Below are positions 14,301 through 17,946 of a stretch of 17,946 nt of DNA, piece by piece; the stretch's first letter is position 1, and each line of letters starts with the position of its first letter. This DNA is from JBFHES01 sp041584015 (lineage in GTDB: Bacteria > Bacteroidota > Bacteroidia > Bacteroidales > M50B96): the NCBI GenBank assembly GCA_041584015.1, contig JBFHES010000067.1, positions 1 to 17,946 of the forward strand, in the 5' to 3' direction. Under the pieces are notes generated by a model that was given only the letters and a program-made list of their open reading frames with translations, did not search any database and was not told where the DNA came from. Both the position numbers and the translations under genes were made by a program.

Positions 14301-16706
14301 ATTGGTTGAACCTAATCCAACAAAAATTTCCTGAGTAAATATCTTAGCGCTTTTTCGAGTGGCAACAGGTCGGCCTGTTTCATCGAAAACCGTAACAAAC
14401 ATATCAGTCTTAAGCAAACCTTGTTTTTTATATTCGGCCGGAATAATAAATTGCTCCTGAGCTGCACCACTTGCATCAGTTTTTCCTGTTCGCACCAGCT
14501 GCTTAAACTTACTGGAGTTTGCCATGTAGAAACTATACGCCGGATATTCCTTTGCATAAAATGATTGTGGATAAATTGAATACTGCACCTCGTAATTTCT
14601 GTTGGCCGCTGGAGGTCCGAAGAAATTTTCAGCTAATACATCCACAATAACCGTATCCTTCACTTTAAAATCGGCCTGATTTAACTCGGCTTTAACCTTA
14701 ATTCTATCAGGCATAAATTCCTCAACCGAAAAGCTGTATGAATTCAGTACAACATCGCTGGTAGTTAACACTCTTGCTGTGTACCTTCCGGTTAATGCAG
14801 AGGTGGCCAGTTTAAACGAGTATTCAAACGAACCTTGCTCATTGGTGAACTTGCGTACCTTTTTTAATTCTTGTCCGCGCGGTGTAATAATTTCAATCTT
14901 ATAAGGCAGTTTCTCAGGCACCTTCCATTTTCCATCACGTATTAATGCTGATAAGTTCACTGTTTCTCCCGGACGGTATAGATTACGCTCGCTATACATA
15001 AAAACCTGTAGCCCCGTCTCGTTATCATAGCGTCCGCCAACATCGAACTGAGAAGAATTAATGGAGGTGGTATTTAGCGATATAAAATTATAGTCGTTTG
15101 CTAATGCCGCAGAAACAGCCCTAAGCTCGAATCCGGAGAAGTTCAAATCCTTTGGTTTAAAAACAGCAACGCCATTGGCATCAGAGGTGGCCTCGCCCAA
15201 TAATTGATTATTTCGCCCAATAAAGCGCAAACTAACTCCCGCCATTGGCTCAGCCGTTTTAATGGAGTTAGTAAAAACCTGCACGGTATGTTTGCCTTCT
15301 TTCACAATCATACCAATATCAGACATGCTCACCATGGCAGCATCACGGGTTCTATACCCTTGATCACCTTGTGCCCGTATGAGGTAGATTCCCTTATAGT
15401 CTTCCACCTCATCTTTAAAATCCAGATTATATAAATAAGTGTTTCCTCGTCGCTCCAGACCAGACACATCCACAGACTCTGAAAATATCATATCACCATA
15501 ATTCGGTATGTCGTAAAAACGGTAGTCATAATAGTAACAGTCATCTTCCCAATCGTAATAATGCCCTACATTATTTCTAAAATTGCCAAGGTTGTTCTCG
15601 TACAACTTATATATTTCAATCTTAATTTTCTCAACACTTACAATATTCAATTCGATATTCCGCTCACCCAATCCTGAAAGATATGTTTTCTCGTTATTTG
15701 TAAATTTAAGACTCGGACGTAACTTTTGGAAGGTAACATCTTCCATGTATTCATCTGCAAGTTTACCTCCTAATTCGCCAGAAAGTCCAGCAACCACGCT
15801 TATTGTATAAGATGTAGCCATGGTAAAATCCTTACTCACAATTTTAAAGCTACTGTTCTCCACAAGCACCTCAAATTCAACAGCGGGCAGAATTGAAATA
15901 AAACGCTTAATATTTTTAGAGCTCACTTTCTGGGTTGTAAAGACTTCAATAATACCTTCTGTCCCGTCATGAGATGTTGCTGTTTCGCTTATGGCAACAC
16001 GGAATGGAGACACCAATGCAAAGTTTCTGACTAAAGCTTTATCAAGGTTCATGTTTCCATGAGCGGCTTGCAGTTTCTGACCAATTGTTACCTTCCCTTG
16101 TAAATCATCATCGCCGGCTTTTATAGCGGTTAACTGTAACTGAAGAAATTTGCTAGGTTCCATATTGCTAATTTCATATGCAGTTTCTTCACCTCCTAAT
16201 TCGATGGTGATATTTGCTCGCGCTAAAGCAGGATCTACCCGGTGGTTAAAATGCACCTCAAGGGTTGCATTCATTTGTTCTTGTTGATCATCAAGTTTCC
16301 AAAAACCATTAACAGCAGTAAGCATTAACTCTGTTGTATGAAAACTAAACTCCAGCTCTCCACTTAAAGAAATATCGTCTTGATAACTGACCAAAGCATT
16401 GGTTAATTTACCTTTAAAACTTGTTGCTGGCGGCAATTTATGATCAGGCACAAAGGTTAACTGGTCTGGTGAGTTCCAGCGGAAATGGCCTTTAATTTCC
16501 GGATCAAACTGAATATAACTCAAGGTATCATAGACTCCTATTCGTTCTTCTGGAATAAGGTTCTTACTGAAGGTAAAAGTGAGCACGTCATTCATTTCAA
16601 TCCATTCACCAAAACTTTTCTCGCTTAGTTTAACGGATGTTTTGCTATCTGTACAAGCATTAAAAATTAAAACTACAAATAAGAGATAAGGAAGGAGTTG
16701 TTTCAT
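11328..16706 (-). CDS. Bacterial alpha-2-macroglobulin family lipoprotein with intact thioester motif
   Basis: The protein has 1792 residues, in the family's usual range (about 1500-1900). The signal peptide ends in a lipobox with Cys18 (FNAC), and the next residues TDSK are not acidic, suggesting a periplasm-facing rather than surface lipoprotein. Repeated macroglobulin-like beta-sandwich domains run from the N-terminus. YRPGETVNLSALIRDG begins at Tyr577, marking the MG2-type region. RYWSG (Trp1126) begins the central alpha-2-macroglobulin domain. GYPHGCIEQTVSRVFPQLY contains the thioester motif CIEQ with Cys1337, start of the alpha-helical thioester domain. The C-terminal part carries beta-rich domains ending YHGAGVVRIE. 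The family traps incoming proteases: cleavage of a bait region exposes the Cys-Gln thioester, which links covalently to the protease, protecting the envelope. It stands alone in its unit. The often adjacent penicillin-binding protein 1C gene is not next to it here. Confidence 0.93.
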   Translation of the reverse strand: MKQLLPYLLFVVLIFNACTDSKTSVKLSEKSFGEWIEMNDVLTFTFSKNLIPEERIGVYDTLSYIQFDPEIKGHFRWNSPDQLTFVPDHKLPPATSFKGKLTNALVSYQDDISLSGELEFSFHTTELMLTAVNGFWKLDDQQEQMNATLEVHFNHRVDPALARANITIELGGEETAYEISNMEPSKFLQLQLTAIKAGDDDLQGKVTIGQKLQAAHGNMNLDKALVRNFALVSPFRVAISETATSHDGTEGIIEVFTTQKVSSKNIKRFISILPAVEFEVLVENSSFKIVSKDFTMATSYTISVVAGLSGELGGKLADEYMEDVTFQKLRPSLKFTNNEKTYLSGLGERNIELNIVSVEKIKIEIYKLYENNLGNFRNNVGHYYDWEDDCYYYDYRFYDIPNYGDMIFSESVDVSGLERRGNTYLYNLDFKDEVEDYKGIYLIRAQGDQGYRTRDAAMVSMSDIGMIVKEGKHTVQVFTNSIKTAEPMAGVSLRFIGRNNQLLGEATSDANGVAVFKPKDLNFSGFELRAVSAALANDYNFISLNTTSINSSQFDVGGRYDNETGLQVFMYSERNLYRPGETVNLSALIRDGKWKVPEKLPYKIEIITPRGQELKKVRKFTNEQGSFEYSFKLATSALTGRYTARVLTTSDVVLNSYSFSVEEFMPDRIKVKAELNQADFKVKDTVIVDVLAENFFGPPAANRNYEVQYSIYPQSFYAKEYPAYSFYMANSSKFKQLVRTGKTDASGAAQEQFIIPAEYKKQGLLKTDMFVTVFDETGRPVATRKSAKIFTQEIFVGLGSTNYWVDANQMISFPMIAVDRAGAKLTNAQAEITLIKHEYKTVLTKSGSYFRYRSHKIETVVESKAVTLSGNEDHFDFVPKSSGRYEMRLSIPGSSMYVSRHFYAYSWGYTDNNSFKVNSEGKIDFEFDKEKYQPGDVAKVLLKAPFKGKILVTLENNELVDHFYVSTDKRVAAIEIPIKDSYKPNIYLSATLIKPHAQSDIPLTVAHGYAPIFVENPTDKFELDLEHVDKSRSRTKQTIKVKSTPNSLLTLAVVDEGILQISGFKTPDAYEYFFAKRALQVTSYDIYPYLYPEVNFASGLPGGGGMDMAKRVNPLTNNRVKLVRYWSGILETDSKGEVEYTIDIPQFSGKLRVMALAYKDHTFSSAESSITIADPLVLSVALPRFLSPMDTVIMPVVITNTTDEPTKAKVKLYTEGALEIDGINKENIEIPAHSEARVVMGVNAMAQIGAGKVIVSVDAMGETFVNETDITVRPASTLQKVNTSGLINGGSITPVNEDFSSDVFMKSSFEQKLIVSNSPMVEFAKDLDYLVGYPHGCIEQTVSRVFPQLYFDDLISVLYNKTENSEAVRNVNAAIDKLKTMQLHTGGMTYWPGAGYETWWGSVYASHFLLEAKLAGYNVEQKMLDKLYAYMKNKLKQRNYIEYYYNYNKRRSIASKEIAYSLYVLALAGEPQYSMMNYYKARPGELSLDSRYLLAGSFALSGEMDKFREIMPPSFEGEQSVSAFGGSFYSFMRDEAISLNVLLEVDPDNPQIPLLAKHMSQYLKTRRYMNTQERVFAFLALGKLSRVSAGNTVTAKILCDGQEVGSFDGKTVTINNDELPGTNISIDAKGKGSIYYFWEGEGIRTDGSYKEEDSFIKVRKVFLNRDGSLNTDLVFKQNDLVVVRISVEGSYRSYIENVAITDLLPAGFEIENARISDVPGLDWIRNRRSPQYEDIRDDRISMFDNVYNKKSYYYYFVRAVSPGIYQMGPVNADAMYNSEYHSYHGAGVVRIE

Positions 16707-16764
16707 TACACAGCGGAATTAATTATAACAAGATTTACTAAATATCAGAAGATTGCTTTACTAC

Positions 16765-16772
16765 AAATTTAA
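16765..16772 (-). promoter_or_regulatory. Candidate -7 box for the alpha-2-macroglobulin gene
   Basis: On the minus strand this is TAAATTTG, matching TAnnTTTG, and lies about 58 bases before the ATG at 16706. The same 12 bases (16762-16773) occur at the lyase promoter candidate (3610-3621). A clear -33 TTTG is not visible. Confidence 0.45.
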
Positions 16773-16891
16773 CCATTGAGTTTGTTAATTTATTATAAAG
16801 CACCTGCCTTTTATTTCATTACCTGCTTAAAACAGCTAGTTCAGAACAGTTCTTTATAGTTTAAACATCCATTAACATAGAATGAAGTATT

Positions 16892-16937
16892 TTAAATAAA
16901 AAATGGTCTCATTTTCATTACGAAATGAGACCATTTT
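16892..16937 (-). terminator. Second (distal) terminator after the T9SS cargo gene
   Basis: The stem pairs AAAATGGTCTCATTT (16900-16914) with AAATGAGACCATTTT (16923-16937), 15 perfect base pairs, around an 8-nt loop. On the minus strand it is followed by TTTATTTAAAA. It separates the cargo gene from the alpha-2-macroglobulin promoter. Confidence 0.88.
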
Positions 16938-16945
16938 AAAACTTA

Positions 16946-16973
16946 ACTAAAAAGTTCAGCACTTAGCTGGACT
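16946..16973 (-). terminator. First (proximal) terminator after the T9SS cargo gene
   Basis: AGTTCAGC at 16953-16960 pairs with GCTGGACT at 16966-16973 (8 bp including one G-U) around a 5-nt loop. On the minus strand a short T run follows directly. It begins three bases after the stop codon and lies just ahead of the stronger hairpin at 16900-16937. Confidence 0.6.
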
Positions 16974-16975
16974 AT

Positions 16976-17946
16976 TTAATCAATAATAATTAACCTTTTA
17001 TTAGTCGAATGCATATCTCCGTATACTTTAACAAGATAAGTGCCCGCTTTTAACTCAGACACATTCAAGCTAATTTCTCTGGAATTTACATCTTTACTTA
17101 AAAGTACTTGCCCTGTAATATTATAAACTTCAACTCTATTTATTTTAGATGAAGCCCGTATTAATATCTGATTACTTGCAGGATTCGGATACAGAACAAT
17201 TTCAAAGGCCATGCCTTTAGACTGGATAAAATTAGGAGCACTACCAGGAAAACCTCCTCCATTATACCAGGTGTGCATGTCTTGGATAATTTTATAGTTC
17301 TCTAAAACACTTGCATAGGCATTTCCAGTGTCTGAGCGATTGAAGTTTAAAACATAGTCTAACGAAATTGATTCACCAGCGCTAAATGTAAATGCACCAC
17401 AACTTCCTATTCCACGACGATCTCCTTCAGGATTATTCAGTCCATGTTCGCTCCATTCAGACATAACTTGCCCACCTTGTCCCCAGCCCATTGGATCAGA
17501 TTCTGCGGGAAACGCATAGCTAGTTTCAACATGCGTAATACTTGTATCATAGGACAAATGTCCATTACCACCATATACCATGTGCGTACCATCACGCCAA
17601 CTAGCATTCATATAATTATAGAAATCACTATCAACCGTCGGATTTCCTTCAAATGCTGTTGAGTTATTAAAATACATAAAGCTGCTCAGTCCAATACATT
17701 CGTCGGTTTCATCAATGGTTCCATCCATATCATTATCAATCCCATCATTTTCATCAGCTTCAGGTCCTTTAAGTAAAGTAATCGATTGTGCAGGAGGTGG
17801 TGGTGTTGGCCCTCCATAGGCATTCCATTCACCGCTTCCATCCACATCTAAACCATTGTAACCGTAAAAAGAATTAAGAGCAACATTACAACCAATATAG
17901 TCATCGTAGCCATAGCCAATATCAAAATCAGCAAAAATGGAGACTA
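16976..17946 (-). CDS. Secreted protein with type IX secretion type A sorting domain, C-terminal part
   Basis: The reading frame is open to the window edge, so the N-terminus is missing. About 323 residues are visible, and the GTG near 17845 is internal. The last 75 or so residues form a T9SS type A sorting domain: LYPNPASNQI, then VYNITGQVLLSKDV, then LNVSELKAGTYLVKVYG, ending LIIID. This domain directs passage through the outer membrane by the type IX system and is normally cleaved off on export. Upstream of it a segment with IDNDMDGTIDE (Asp at alternate positions) looks like a calcium-binding loop. A short proline run PTPPPP precedes that, and GDRRGIGSCGAFTFSAGESI resembles a recurring element of Bacteroidota exported proteins. 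The enzyme or adhesive domain, if any, lies beyond the window. Expected location is the cell surface or medium. Confidence 0.88.
   Translation of the reverse strand, partial: VSIFADFDIGYGYDDYIGCNVALNSFYGYNGLDVDGSGEWNAYGGPTPPPPAQSITLLKGPEADENDGIDNDMDGTIDETDECIGLSSFMYFNNSTAFEGNPTVDSDFYNYMNASWRDGTHMVYGGNGHLSYDTSITHVETSYAFPAESDPMGWGQGGQVMSEWSEHGLNNPEGDRRGIGSCGAFTFSAGESISLDYVLNFNRSDTGNAYASVLENYKIIQDMHTWYNGGGFPGSAPNFIQSKGMAFEIVLYPNPASNQILIRASSKINRVEVYNITGQVLLSKDVNSREISLNVSELKAGTYLVKVYGDMHSTNKRLIIID

Noticed and set aside
17843..17845. GTG as the start of a 289-residue protein
   Set aside because: Upstream codons are in frame to the window edge and encode matching exported-protein sequence (YDDYIGCN), so the gene is partial.
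1..17946. CRISPR array, tRNA or rRNA gene, insertion sequence or phage
   Set aside because: No regularly spaced repeats, cloverleaf, rRNA-like sequence, transposase or integrase was seen on either strand.

Overview
The window looks like chromosomal DNA from a member of the Bacteroidota, probably a marine Bacteroidales/Marinilabiliales-type organism. This placement is inferred from several things: low G+C, a secreted protein ending in a type IX secretion (T9SS) type A sorting domain, Bacteroidota-style -7 promoter boxes (TAnnTTTG), lipoproteins with acidic residues just after the lipobox cysteine, and the gene families present. I see no tRNA, rRNA, CRISPR array, transposase, integrase or phage gene. 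It reads as an ordinary chromosomal region with several poorly characterised genes.

Layout. (1) 1-341: the 3' end of an old-yellow-enzyme flavin oxidoreductase, then a terminator. (2) 398-2375: a possible promoter and a potentially structured leader in front of a 601-residue protein that resembles a nitronate-monooxygenase-type TIM barrel with an added cysteine-rich block and helical tail. It ends at a strong terminator shared with the convergent gene. (3) 2392-4270: a PLP-dependent trans-sulfuration-family lyase (methionine gamma-lyase-like, minus strand), divergent from an Lrp/AsnC regulator. The 157-bp spacer holds nested inverted repeats that could be the regulator's operator. (4) 4277-6174: a DEAD-box RNA helicase with a DbpA-type RNA-binding domain and a basic Arg/Ser-rich tail, behind a roughly 125-nt leader. 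(5) 6282-7928: a small membrane protein and an AraC/GyrI-like regulator, ending at a terminator. (6) 8053-11246: two tandem paralogous lipoproteins, a pentapeptide-repeat protein and a CreD-family membrane protein, all on the plus strand, ending at a bidirectional terminator. (7) 11328-16706, minus strand: a large bacterial alpha-2-macroglobulin lipoprotein with an intact thioester motif. (8) 16892-17946, minus strand: the C-terminal part of a T9SS-exported protein, cut by the window edge and followed by two consecutive terminators.

Likely functional groupings: amino-acid-responsive control of sulfur amino acid breakdown (Lrp plus lyase); RNA remodelling (helicase); and an envelope cluster (lipoproteins, CreD, alpha-2-macroglobulin, T9SS cargo) concerned with the cell surface and periplasm. 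The least explained items are the 601-residue protein with its leader and the tandem lipoprotein pair.
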